DNA from: XYA12-FULL-58-9 sp001798605
Lineage (GTDB): Bacteria > Myxococcota > XYA12-FULL-58-9
Length of the DNA: 28,118 bases
Assembly (NCBI GenBank): GCA_036736205.1
Contig: DAINMX010000066.1
Location: 1-28,118, forward strand
Direction of reading: 5' to 3'
Program-made: the position numbers and the translations under genes
Notes under the pieces: generated by a model
What the model saw: the letters and a program-made list of their open reading frames with translations, nothing else
The model's database searches: none
What the model was told of the DNA's origin: nothing
In this document: one piece after another, positions 1 to 6,863 of the stretch
Position numbering within the stretch: the first letter of the stretch is position 1
Layout of the letters: every line of letters begins with the position of its first letter

Positions 1-90
1 CTGCTCGGCCTTGGTCCCGGCGCGAGTGGGCATGGCCGTAACCGCGGATTAGGGGCACTCGCCCTCCTCGCCATCCCACGCTTTCTGTGA
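1..90 (+). other. Window edge; possible 3' end of an upstream gene
   Basis: Frame 1 is open from the first base to a TGA at 88-90 and would end in a Gly/Leu/Ala-rich hydrophobic stretch followed by Pro-Arg-Phe-Leu. That could be a C-terminal membrane anchor, but 29 codons are too few to judge. Frame 2 is also open to a TAG at 50-52. On the minus strand an ATG at 33-31 could start a gene running out of the window. I cannot choose between these. Confidence 0.2.
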
Positions 91-126
91 TATGTGAGAG
101 AGCAAAAATATGGTGGTGACATTCCA

Positions 127-1386
127 ATGCAAATACGGATCAAGACGCAGCCTAATGATACACCGAGCTCCGTCAATGAACGTCTGCGCAAGAATTGGGT
201 GTTTGTAAACCCCAAGGTCTTGGCGCTTGCGGCTGGGGTTTCAAAGGTCGACGACCCGATTTCTGTCGGTGAGATTTCTGTCTACGCGTCAGTTCGAGAT
301 CGGGCGACAAATCTGGAAGAGATCGGCGTACTTTTGCAGCGCGCCGAAGGACATGTGAGCTCTTCCAATTCACTCTTGTCAACGCAAATTAGACAAGCCC
401 AGGATGCGACGAATATTCAAGAAGGGACGATTTCTCCCACCAAAACCAAGAAAACTTTTCCCGGCTCATTGAGAAGAAGAAGGGCGATTCAAGATTTTTT
501 CTCGAGTGCATTGCGTGGCAATTCCGTCGATCGAGCCTACGCACGACTCAACTTCTTCAATAGGTCGAGTTTGTTCGACCAATGGAATATTAACCGAGAC
601 TTGCTGCAGTATGCTGACAAACTCGGCGAGTTCCGTCACGATTTTTTTCAGAGAATCGCTGCCCACACACCGAATCAGATTTATGGCGATCTGGGAGCTG
701 GGAAGGCTCTTGCTGCGGAACAACTGCTTCAAACAGAGGTCGTGTCAGAAAACGAGCTCAAGCAGGCATACCCTTCCAATCCGACTTTGGCCCATGTGGT
801 GCATTGGTTGTTCGACAAGAAAGACCCCGGTGTACCTGAGCTCTTCGAACGAGTGGCAAAAACCGAAACCAGCCTCGCCTTTTTCAACTACAAAAATCCT
901 GTAGGGATGCGCTTGAGACGAATCAAGCATCTGCTGAAAGAGCGCAACCCTGAGTCGAAAGTGCTGAGCTACACGGGCGATTTTCACAAGATTGATATGC
1001 AGCGCGTTCCGAAAATGGACATGCTGACAGATATCATAGGAATTGCCACCTACTCACCCGATTTTGGCCGATACCTGGAACAAGTGCATCATTTACTCAC
1101 GGACGATGGCGTTTTCTATTGCGCTCTGAGCGAACGAACAAAGTTCTTCGTGCAAACCCGTTCCGGCCGCAAGTCGGTCAAAGCCTGCGATTTTTTCAAG
1201 CATGTCCCCGGATTTCATTTCGCCGACCAAGGTGACGAACTTGAGGGCTACAAATTCGTGTTGACTAAGAGCGGGAAGCCGTTTGGCAATCCGCGCATTG
1301 AGGTAGACGGTTTCCGGGCACCTGAAGACATGGAAAGTGATCCGACTCCCCATCGTGAGATCACCGCTTATGTCGACGAGCCGTAA
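127..1386 (+). CDS. Putative class I SAM-dependent methyltransferase-like protein
   Basis: This is a 419-residue protein of unknown substrate. The C-terminal half has class I methyltransferase-like features. There is an IYGDLGAGKA segment like the SAM-binding motif I (Asp-x-Gly-x-Gly), but with Ala at the usual third Gly. Further on is a PKMDMLTDIIG strand and then LLTDDGVFYCAL, like the late strand/helix pair of that fold. The N-terminal ~200 residues match nothing I recognise, and there is no signal peptide or membrane segment. I prefer the ATG at 127, which has GGTGGTGA 7 bases upstream, over the GTG at 94, which has no ribosome binding site. Sampled base composition is clearly more AT-rich than the rest of the window, which suggests acquired DNA beside a tRNA gene. 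The coding call is firm; the methyltransferase call is a motif-based inference. Confidence 0.6.
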   Translation: MQIRIKTQPNDTPSSVNERLRKNWVFVNPKVLALAAGVSKVDDPISVGEISVYASVRDRATNLEEIGVLLQRAEGHVSSSNSLLSTQIRQAQDATNIQEGTISPTKTKKTFPGSLRRRRAIQDFFSSALRGNSVDRAYARLNFFNRSSLFDQWNINRDLLQYADKLGEFRHDFFQRIAAHTPNQIYGDLGAGKALAAEQLLQTEVVSENELKQAYPSNPTLAHVVHWLFDKKDPGVPELFERVAKTETSLAFFNYKNPVGMRLRRIKHLLKERNPESKVLSYTGDFHKIDMQRVPKMDMLTDIIGIATYSPDFGRYLEQVHHLLTDDGVFYCALSERTKFFVQTRSGRKSVKACDFFKHVPGFHFADQGDELEGYKFVLTKSGKPFGNPRIEVDGFRAPEDMESDPTPHREITAYVDEP

Positions 1387-1421
1387 CAACTGTCGCGATC
1401 GATTTATTTGTGGTGCTGACA

Positions 1422-1452
1422 GCTACGTTTCGGATCCTTTCGGTTTCGTAGC
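1422..1452. repeat. Inverted repeat downstream of the methyltransferase-like gene
   Basis: GCTACG (1422-1427) and CGTAGC (1447-1452) form a 6-bp dyad around a 19-base spacer that contains two copies of TTTCGG. It lies 36 bases after the stop codon and has no following T-run, so it is at most a weak terminator or a chance dyad. I see nothing else firm between 1387 and the tRNA promoter. Confidence 0.25.
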
Positions 1453-1574
1453 GCCTGTTCACGATCCCTTTCCACTCTTTACTTCATGACGAACTCTGTT
1501 CTTTCATTTCATGGTCGCGTCCCCGGCCGCAAGGCGAGGCTGGAGCCTAGGCTTGCTCGCTTGCTCCTAACCTG

Positions 1575-1603
1575 TTGACCGACAAGAACTTTTGCTTTAC
1601 ATT
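1575..1603 (+). promoter_or_regulatory. Sigma-70-type promoter of the tRNA-Arg gene
   Basis: TTGACC (1575-1580) matches the -35 consensus at five of six positions. After a 17-base spacer comes TACATT (1598-1603), which matches the -10 consensus at four of six. Transcription would start around 1610, just ahead of the mature tRNA 5' end at 1619. No separate promoter is evident before the HU gene, so this one may serve both. Confidence 0.6.
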
Positions 1604-1618
1604 TTCGTTTGCCCAAGA

Positions 1619-1697
1619 GCCCCCGTAGCTCAGATGGATAGAGCTGGGGATTCCTAATCCCTGTAAGCCACAGGTTCGAATCCTGTCGGGGGCGCCA
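1619..1697 (+). tRNA. tRNA-Arg (anticodon CCU), CCA encoded
   Basis: A full cloverleaf folds by eye. The 7-bp acceptor stem is GCCCCCG (1619-1625) with CGGGGGC (1687-1693). The D stem is GCTC/GAGC. The anticodon stem GGGGA/TCCCT (one G-U pair) closes the loop TTCCTAA, which puts CCT at 1653-1655. The T stem ACAGG/CCTGT closes the loop TTCGAAT. The discriminator is G1694, and the CCA end is encoded at 1695-1697. The anticodon CCU reads the AGG arginine codon. The variable region is 7 nt, slightly long for a class I tRNA. Confidence 0.95.
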
Positions 1698-1701
1698 AGG
1701 T

Positions 1702-1716
1702 AGGGGTTTGTCCCCT
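1702..1716 (+). promoter_or_regulatory. Small hairpin between tRNA-Arg and the HU gene
   Basis: AGGGG (1702-1706) pairs with CCCCT (1712-1716) around a TTTGT loop, four bases after the tRNA CCA end and upstream of the HU ribosome binding site. There is no T-run, so it does not look like an intrinsic terminator. It could help separate or process a shared tRNA-HU transcript. Confidence 0.3.
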
Positions 1717-1739
1717 GGCGTAGCGGGGAGGCACGCAAA

Positions 1740-2072
1740 ATGAACAAATCTGAGCTGATCATCAAGCTGGCAGAAGACAGCCATTTGCCCCACAAACGAG
1801 TGGAGCAGGTGGTCAATCTTCTATTCGACTCAATGACCGAGGCGCTGGTCAACGGGGATCGCATCGAGATCCGCGGCTTTGGTAGCTTCGTTGGCAAGGG
1901 TTACCGTGGGCGGTTGGGTCGGAATCCCAAAACGGGTGCTTCGATTCCCGTCAATGCCAAACGGCGGCCAGTGTTCAAGGTTGGCAAGGAATTGCGAGAG
2001 CGGGTTGATGCCATTAACGTCAAGTCCGGCTCGACTGTCGCGGCCGATCAGGCATCGGGTCTTGCGAACTAA
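1740..2072 (+). CDS. HU/IHF-family DNA-binding protein
   Basis: This is a small nucleoid protein that bends DNA as a dimer and helps organise the chromosome. The 110 residues follow the family pattern throughout: an N-terminal MNKSELI helix, the RGFGSF turn, the GRNPKTG arm and the FKVGKELRERV C-terminal helix. The EIRGFGSF and RNPKTG wording is closest to the IHF-beta/HU group. A tail of roughly 15 Ser/Ala/Asp-rich residues extends beyond the usual 90-95. The ATG at 1740 has a strong GGGGAGG (1725-1731) 8 bases upstream. The gene starts 42 bases after the tRNA and may share its transcript. Its last 53 bases overlap the convergent kinase gene. Whether it acts as HU or as an IHF subunit is not settled. 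Confidence 0.93.
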   Translation: MNKSELIIKLAEDSHLPHKRVEQVVNLLFDSMTEALVNGDRIEIRGFGSFVGKGYRGRLGRNPKTGASIPVNAKRRPVFKVGKELRERVDAINVKSGSTVAADQASGLAN

Positions 2073-2973
2073 GATCCCAAAGCCAAGCAGCTCCGCGAAC
2101 GCCACTTGAATCGCCATGTTTGGCCCTGATGATCTGGGTGGAAACATCGTCGGAGAAAACGTACTTACGTAGCAGTGCCGGCACGGTGTCGTAGAGGCTC
2201 TCGATGTTGGAGACGCCACCCCCTAGGACAATAATGTCTGGGTCGAGCAGGTTGACGACCGTTGCCAAGCTTCGGGCCAAACGATCGGTGTAGATGTCCA
2301 TGGTTTGCACTGCCAACGGTTCGCCCATCTGTGCCCGTTGGGCGATTTGAGCGGCTAGAAGAGGAGGGCCGCCAAGCTCTGCGAAGGTTGCCTGCAGTCC
2401 TGGGCCGGAGAGGAAAGTCTCGATGCAACCGGTATTGCCGCAATAGCAAGGGCGTCCGGGCAGCTCCTCTGCGTGAGGCCACGGCAAGGGGTTGTGACCC
2501 CATTCGCCAGCGATGGAGTTTCGGCCGGTGAGGACCTTGCCATCGACGACGATGCCACCACCGGTGCCAGTACCAATAATCACACCGAACACCACTCGTG
2601 CGCCCGCTGCCGCACCATCCTTGGCTTCAGAGAGAGCAAAACAGTTTGCGTCGTTGGCGAGGCGCACTGGCCTGCCCAAGGCCACTCCAAGGTCCTCATC
2701 CAGGGCGTGACCGATGAGGCAGACGCTGTTGGCGTTTTTGATGAGTCCCGTCGCCGGTGAGATCGTCCCAGGTATACCAACACCAACGGAAACTCTGCCA
2801 GAGTCCAGCTCAGCTTCGGCGTTTTGCACCAATGTGCGAATGGTGTCGATGATTCCTTGGTAGTCTCCCTTTGGCGTTGGCGCCCGTCGGCGCAGGCGGA
2901 TATTGCCACCAGCGTCGAGCACTGCAATTTCAATCTTCGTGCCGCCGAGGTCGATGCCGATGCGCATGGTCAT
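2020..2973 (-). CDS. mak: ROK-family sugar kinase, fructokinase (Mak) type
   Basis: This cytoplasmic kinase probably phosphorylates fructose at C6 using ATP. The 317 residues resemble E. coli Mak over nearly the whole length, as judged from memory of that sequence. Visible motifs are the ATP-binding DLGGTK (8-13), NDAN with the likely catalytic Asp108, EWGH with His160, and the zinc site CYCGNTGC (176-183), which is typical of ROK enzymes. Near the end is the AKHGDSSGVRGAAWLW block shared with Mak. A tail of ~17 residues past that block is encoded in DNA overlapping the end of the HU gene. Two ATGs (2973 and 2967) are possible starts. The secreted-protein gene at 3017-3574 lies just upstream on the same strand. 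Other sugars such as mannose or N-acetylglucosamine cannot be ruled out. Confidence 0.9.
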   Translation of the reverse strand: MTMRIGIDLGGTKIEIAVLDAGGNIRLRRRAPTPKGDYQGIIDTIRTLVQNAEAELDSGRVSVGVGIPGTISPATGLIKNANSVCLIGHALDEDLGVALGRPVRLANDANCFALSEAKDGAAAGARVVFGVIIGTGTGGGIVVDGKVLTGRNSIAGEWGHNPLPWPHAEELPGRPCYCGNTGCIETFLSGPGLQATFAELGGPPLLAAQIAQRAQMGEPLAVQTMDIYTDRLARSLATVVNLLDPDIIVLGGGVSNIESLYDTVPALLRKYVFSDDVSTQIIRAKHGDSSGVRGAAWLWDLSSQDPMPDRPRQSSRT

Positions 2974-2989
2974 GCCGCCTGTTGCGCGA

Positions 2990-3005
2990 GCAGACTGGAG
3001 TCTGC
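2990..3005. repeat. Perfect 7-bp inverted repeat in the mak leader
   Basis: GCAGACT (2990-2996) and AGTCTGC (2999-3005) form a perfect dyad separated by two bases. It sits between the stop of the secreted-protein gene and the start of mak. It could be an operator or an intercistronic hairpin; there is no T-run on either side. Confidence 0.35.
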
Positions 3006-3016
3006 CTATGTGGCAG

Positions 3017-3574
3017 TTAACCTTCCTCTAGGGCGGGGGCAGGCTGCCCAAAGGGCAAGACGTAAGTCGCAACGGCCATGAATTCGAAGGTGCCATAAAA
3101 CGCCGGTCGGTCGCCAAACGTTGAAGAGAGGTCGAATCCCAAGGAGCCGCCCACCGCCAGGTCTGCCGTGAGAAAGTAGTCGGCGCCCACGGCGACATGC
3201 ACGCCGAGGGTGGTAAGGTCCGCACCGATCACATTGAACAGCTCTCCCACCGACAGTTGTACCTGCCCGTAGGGCACCACGGGCAAGCCAAGATCGGTGA
3301 GCCGATAGCGACCGCCGAGTCGTAGGCGCAGGGGCACTATGCCGCCGAGTCCAAGATTCACGCCAACAACAGCGCCCAGGGCCTTGGAAAGAGCATACTC
3401 GCCTTGGGCCATGAGCAGCAGGTGACCACCTGTGCCATCGCCACCAAGAGGAGAAGCCATCTTGATGCCACCGCCGACGCCCGCGCTCACCAGCATGGAG
3501 CCGGCTTCGACGTTGCGCGCAAGCGCGGCGCCAGGGATTAACGAAATAAACAAAACGATGAAAAAGGCTCGCAT
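3017..3574 (-). CDS. Secreted outer-membrane beta-barrel-like protein
   Basis: This is a 185-residue protein of unknown specific function. It starts with a signal peptide: MRAFF, a hydrophobic run, then GAALA as the likely cleavage site. The rest alternates Gly-rich and hydrophobic/aromatic short segments (for example GAVVGVNLGLGG, LRLRLGGRYRL, VHVAVGADYFL), as in small outer-membrane barrels of about eight strands. The ATG at 3574 has GGAGG 8 bases upstream, which fixes the start. The reading frame stays open upstream to 3979, but that extension is antisense to the tRNA nucleotidyltransferase gene and is not coding. It is divergent from cca and sits 43 bases upstream of mak on the same strand, so the two may be co-transcribed. 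Confidence 0.75.
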   Translation of the reverse strand: MRAFFIVLFISLIPGAALARNVEAGSMLVSAGVGGGIKMASPLGGDGTGGHLLLMAQGEYALSKALGAVVGVNLGLGGIVPLRLRLGGRYRLTDLGLPVVPYGQVQLSVGELFNVIGADLTTLGVHVAVGADYFLTADLAVGGSLGFDLSSTFGDRPAFYGTFEFMAVATYVLPFGQPAPALEEG

Positions 3575-3673
3575 CTTGGCTGCCTCCGTGATTTCGATTG
3601 CCGTACCATGGGGACGAGAACAGGTCAAATCCGCAGTCGGCGAGTCAAGACCGGCTCTGGCGTGGTGAGGCGG

Positions 3674-4957
3674 ATGCAGAGGTGCATGCCTGAAGGTGTC
3701 GCCACCGTGCTGCAGCGCCTGGATGCTGCGGGCGCCCAATCCTTTGTCGTCGGTGGGGCGGTCCGAGATTTGTTTCTTGGCCGACCTCTGGGCGACTGGG
3801 ATGTGGCCACCGATCTTCGACCGGAGCAGATCACTGAGCTGTTCACGCGTGTTGCGCCCATCGGCATCGAGCACGGCACCGTCATGGTGCTTACGCGCAC
3901 CGGGCCGGTAGAGGTCACAACATTTCGTGGCGACGGCGAATATGTTGATGGACGCCGGCCATCGCGTGTGGTCTTCCACACCGACCTTGAAGTAGATCTG
4001 GGCCGCAGGGATTTCACCGTCAACGCCATGGCGGCGAGACGGGTCGTGGTTGATCCCTTTGGCGGGCAGGTCGATCTCAACCGCCGGTTGATTCGCTGTG
4101 TCGGTGACGCGAAAGAACGTTTTGCCGAGGATGGCCTGCGTCCATTGCGGGCTTTGCGCTTCGCCGCCACTTTGGGTTTCTTCGTGGAGAAGGCCACCCG
4201 AGCGGCGTTGCCAGCGGCTCTGCCAACCTTTGCGAAGGTGGCTTGGGAACGCAAGCGCATTGAGCTTTTCAAGCTTCTTTGTGGGGTGAGTCTGAAACCG
4301 CTGTTTCTCCTCGAGGAATCGGGAATGCTAGAGCAACTGGCCCCCGAGCTGTTTGGCGTGAATGCTCGCCTCGTGGCCATGTTAGAGGGGGCACCGCCGG
4401 GTTGGGCACGGCTCGCGTGTTGGGCGCTGGCGCGGCAAGTTTCCCCAGGTGGGTGTCGAACAATATTGGCACGGCTGCGTGCACCCAAACGGGAGCAGCG
4501 GATGGCGGAGAATTGGCTGGTTGCCAATCTCGACCTCGGCAGTAAGCCGCCAGCGGGTTGCGAGTTGCGCCGCTGGCTGTCCCGATTTGGGGTCGAGGAC
4601 GCGCCCGCAGCCGCCCTGGTCGCCCGCGCCTGGAAGGGCCAACGCTATCTACAGTTTCCCACGTCAGTGCGGCAGGCAATCAGGGTCGCGCCCCCCCTGA
4701 ATGTTGCCGATCTCGCCATCAATGGCCGCACCGTCGAGGATTTGGGTTTTGCGGGCAAAGAGGTTGGCCTTGTTCTGGGCAGCTGTCTCAATTTCGTCCT
4801 CGAACGACCGAGCCGAAATCGTCGCCGAACCCTGCTCGAGTTCGCACACAGGTTATCCACAGGCAGATCTCAGCAAAAAAACAACACATTTTTCTCACCC
4901 CCCATTGGATTTTCCGATCCTCGAGATCCCTCTTTGGAACGAGACGATGATACGTAA
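3674..4957 (+). CDS. cca: CCA tRNA nucleotidyltransferase (class II polymerase beta-like)
   Basis: This enzyme adds or repairs the 3'-CCA end of tRNAs using CTP and ATP. In 427 residues the class II nucleotidyltransferase head is clear: GGAVRD (27-32), the metal-binding DWD (41-43), the TTFRGDGEYVDGRRP loop, RRDFTVNAMA, and the EDGLRPLRALRF helix that selects and binds nucleotide. The C-terminal half is helical RNA-binding sequence with little conservation. The final ~40 residues are low-complexity, lie in more AT-rich DNA, and include a perfect DnaA-box sequence. The start is uncertain: ATGs at 3608, 3674 and 3686 are in frame. The first has no ribosome binding site and adds a non-family N-terminus; 3674 follows GGTGAGG at very short spacing. 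A poly(A) polymerase role cannot be excluded, but the TFR...RRP pattern favours CCA addition. Confidence 0.9.
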   Translation: MQRCMPEGVATVLQRLDAAGAQSFVVGGAVRDLFLGRPLGDWDVATDLRPEQITELFTRVAPIGIEHGTVMVLTRTGPVEVTTFRGDGEYVDGRRPSRVVFHTDLEVDLGRRDFTVNAMAARRVVVDPFGGQVDLNRRLIRCVGDAKERFAEDGLRPLRALRFAATLGFFVEKATRAALPAALPTFAKVAWERKRIELFKLLCGVSLKPLFLLEESGMLEQLAPELFGVNARLVAMLEGAPPGWARLACWALARQVSPGGCRTILARLRAPKREQRMAENWLVANLDLGSKPPAGCELRRWLSRFGVEDAPAAALVARAWKGQRYLQFPTSVRQAIRVAPPLNVADLAINGRTVEDLGFAGKEVGLVLGSCLNFVLERPSRNRRRTLLEFAHRLSTGRSQQKNNTFFSPPIGFSDPRDPSLERDDDT

Positions 4958-5167
4958 AACTGTTTTAAAACAATCGTCTGTAAACGAACCATGATTCTAG
5001 GTCTAGGATCAATTTGTAGATGCTGGAGTTTTGGTGCTGGAGGTTGCGGTTTTTCACCTCTGGGGATTACCTGTGGAAAAGTCGCCAGATCCTGTGATCA
5101 ACCGGTCTCTCGGTTTTTCGATTTTTCGTTTTGGCACCACTTCTGTGAGCCCAATAGGTTGTCCACT
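4853..5167. other. Cluster of DnaA-box-like 9-mers across the cca-rnc junction
   Basis: TTATCCACA (4853-4861) is a perfect consensus DnaA box. TGTGGAAAA (5072-5080) is the reverse complement of TTTTCCACA and fits TTWTNCACA. TTTTTCACC (5050-5058) has one mismatch and TTGTCCACT (5159-5167) has two. Between them is comparatively AT-rich DNA, with an A-run near 4875, the palindrome TGTTTTAAAACA near 4960, and T-rich stretches at 5110-5133. The 236-base gap 4958-5193 holds no convincing gene. This could be a replication origin, a DnaA-responsive regulatory site, or chance. A possible -35 for rnc, TTGGCA, is at 5131-5136, without a good -10. Confidence 0.4.
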
Positions 5168-5193
5168 TCGGACAGCCGTGGCATACCGCCAAC

Positions 5194-5859
5194 GTGACAA
5201 AGCCCGGATCAACCTTTGAGTCGGCCCTCGGGTGGCCGTTCAACAGCCCCTCTCTTTTGGTGGAAGCGCTGACCCACTCGACCTACGCAAATGAGAACAC
5301 AGACGCCGGGCCGCCCAATGAGCGTCTGGAGTTTCTCGGCGACGCAGTCCTTAATCTCCTCGCAGCTGAGCTGTTGTATGCTCGTTTTCCCGAGCATGCG
5401 GAGGGCCGACTGACCCGCCAGCGGGCCACAGTGGTTTGCCTCGACGCTCTTGCCGACATGGCCGAGGCGCTCGAGTTGGGTGCCCAGATGCGCGTTGGTG
5501 GCAAGGGTGAGGTCAACCGCAGCATGCTCGCAGATACTTTTGAGGCGGTGGCCGGTGCGGTTTTTCTCGACGGCGGATTCGATGCGGTGCGGATCTGCTT
5601 TTCCGGGGTTATGAACCAGGCGATTGATGGAGCGGCAGAGACCATCGATTTCAAGACTCGGCTCCAGGAATCCTGTCACAGCAAAGGCGCAAGAGCGCCG
5701 GTTTACGAGGTCGTTAGCATTTCCGGCCCTGACCACGCCCGCCGTTTCACCTGCACAGTGTCTATTGCTGGTGAGCAACTTGGCCGAGCCGAGGCCAGTA
5801 GCAAAAAAGCAGCAGAACAAACCTGTGCGAAGCTCGCGTTCGAGGCGATGTCGAAGTAA
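5194..5859 (+). CDS. rnc: Ribonuclease III
   Basis: RNase III cleaves double-stranded RNA, processes rRNA precursors and some mRNAs, and works as a cytoplasmic dimer. The 221 residues are close to the usual ~226. The signature NERLEFLGD (42-50) supplies Glu43, Glu46 and Asp50. ADTFEAVAG supplies Asp114 and Glu117, the two key metal ligands. The C-terminal ~70 residues form a double-stranded RNA-binding domain that starts near DFKTRLQE and ends with the SSKKAAEQTCAKLAFE helix. The start is a GTG with no clear ribosome binding site, so initiation may be weak or the true start may differ by a few codons. era follows after 68 bases, the classic rnc-era pairing. Confidence 0.96.
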   Translation: MTKPGSTFESALGWPFNSPSLLVEALTHSTYANENTDAGPPNERLEFLGDAVLNLLAAELLYARFPEHAEGRLTRQRATVVCLDALADMAEALELGAQMRVGGKGEVNRSMLADTFEAVAGAVFLDGGFDAVRICFSGVMNQAIDGAAETIDFKTRLQESCHSKGARAPVYEVVSISGPDHARRFTCTVSIAGEQLGRAEASSKKAAEQTCAKLAFEAMSK

Positions 5860-5927
5860 AGCAGTTCGGCAAGTATTAAGAAGTATCGTGGAATAGTGGA
5901 ACACAGAACGATTGAGGGTTAACGAAC

Positions 5928-6863
5928 ATGACTGCAAACCATCGCAGCGGATTTGTCGTTTTTGTCGGGCGGCCCAATGTGGGCAAGTCGACGCTCCTAA
6001 ATGCCTTGGCTGGGCAGAAGCTTGCCATTGTCAGTCCCAAGCCACAGACCACGCGAACTCGGATCACCGCCATACTCACCCGCGAAGACGCACAAGTTGT
6101 CCTCGTTGACACCCCTGGGGTAACGAAGAGTGCTGACGCTTTGCGACGTAGCATGCAACGCATCACCCGAACGGCGGTCACCGATTCGGACTTGGCTCTG
6201 GTTGTGGTTGAGGCCCGTGACGGAGAGGCTGAGATCTCCGACGCCGATCGCGCAGTGGTCGAGGCAGCGCGGAAGGGCAACGGCAGGGTGGTCTTGGCCA
6301 TCAATAAGGTCGACAAGATCAAAAACAAGAAGATGCTGCTGCCGTGGATGGAGGCGTATGCCAAGGAGACCGGGGTCGACGTGATTGTGCCGATCTCAGC
6401 GAAGAATCACGACGGCCTTGAGGATCTCGTGGAGGAACTGCTCAAGCGGTTGCCTGAGGCGCCGCCCATGTTTCCCAAGGAGATGGTAACAGAACAGGCT
6501 GAGCGGGTAATCTGCGCCGAGCTCGTGCGTGAGCAGTTGCTCTTGTTGACCCGCCAAGAGATTCCCCATGCGGCAGCCGTCGTCATCGAGGTGTTCGAAG
6601 ATCAACGCACCGACCAAGAAGGTGGCGATGGCGGACTTTGTCGCCTCGAGGGTCGCATCTACATCGAGAGGGAGTCGCAGAAGGGAATTGTCGTTGGCAA
6701 GGGCGGGCGCACCATCAAAGAGGTGAGCACAGCGGCGCGCGCCCAGATTGAGGAATTCTTGGGCTGCAAGGTGTATCTGCGACTGACGGTGCACGTCGAT
6801 AAGGATTGGCGCCAGAGTGACCGAGCGATAGAACGTTTCGGTTATGGTTTGCCGGAGGCATGA
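5928..6863 (+). CDS. era: GTPase Era
   Basis: Era is an essential GTPase that binds the 3' end of 16S rRNA and helps mature the 30S subunit. The 311 residues contain G1 GRPNVGKS (14-21), the switch region around PQTTR, G3 DTPG, G4 NKVD and G5 SAK. They end in a KH RNA-binding domain with GIVVGKGGRTIKEV and the usual Era terminal block, here HVDKDWRQSDRAIERFGY. An Asp/Gly-rich insert (DQRTDQEGGDGG) in the KH-proximal part is slightly longer than in E. coli. The ATG follows GAGGGTTA at normal spacing. Its stop overlaps the der start by the four bases ATGA, so the two are probably translationally coupled. Confidence 0.97.
   Translation: MTANHRSGFVVFVGRPNVGKSTLLNALAGQKLAIVSPKPQTTRTRITAILTREDAQVVLVDTPGVTKSADALRRSMQRITRTAVTDSDLALVVVEARDGEAEISDADRAVVEAARKGNGRVVLAINKVDKIKNKKMLLPWMEAYAKETGVDVIVPISAKNHDGLEDLVEELLKRLPEAPPMFPKEMVTEQAERVICAELVREQLLLLTRQEIPHAAAVVIEVFEDQRTDQEGGDGGLCRLEGRIYIERESQKGIVVGKGGRTIKEVSTAARAQIEEFLGCKVYLRLTVHVDKDWRQSDRAIERFGYGLPEA

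Noticed and set aside
1547..1897. Minus-strand open frame with an RIRTCGLQGLGIPSS-like segment
   Set aside because: It is the antisense of the tRNA-Arg gene, a well-known source of false proteins, and it runs into the HU gene.
3575..3979. Long N-terminal extension of the minus-strand barrel gene
   Set aside because: A signal peptide with a good ribosome binding site begins at 3574, and the extension is antisense to the catalytic head of cca.
4991..5197. 68-codon open frame between cca and rnc
   Set aside because: It has unusual Cys/Phe/Gly-rich composition, no ribosome binding site, resembles no family I know, and covers the DnaA-box region.
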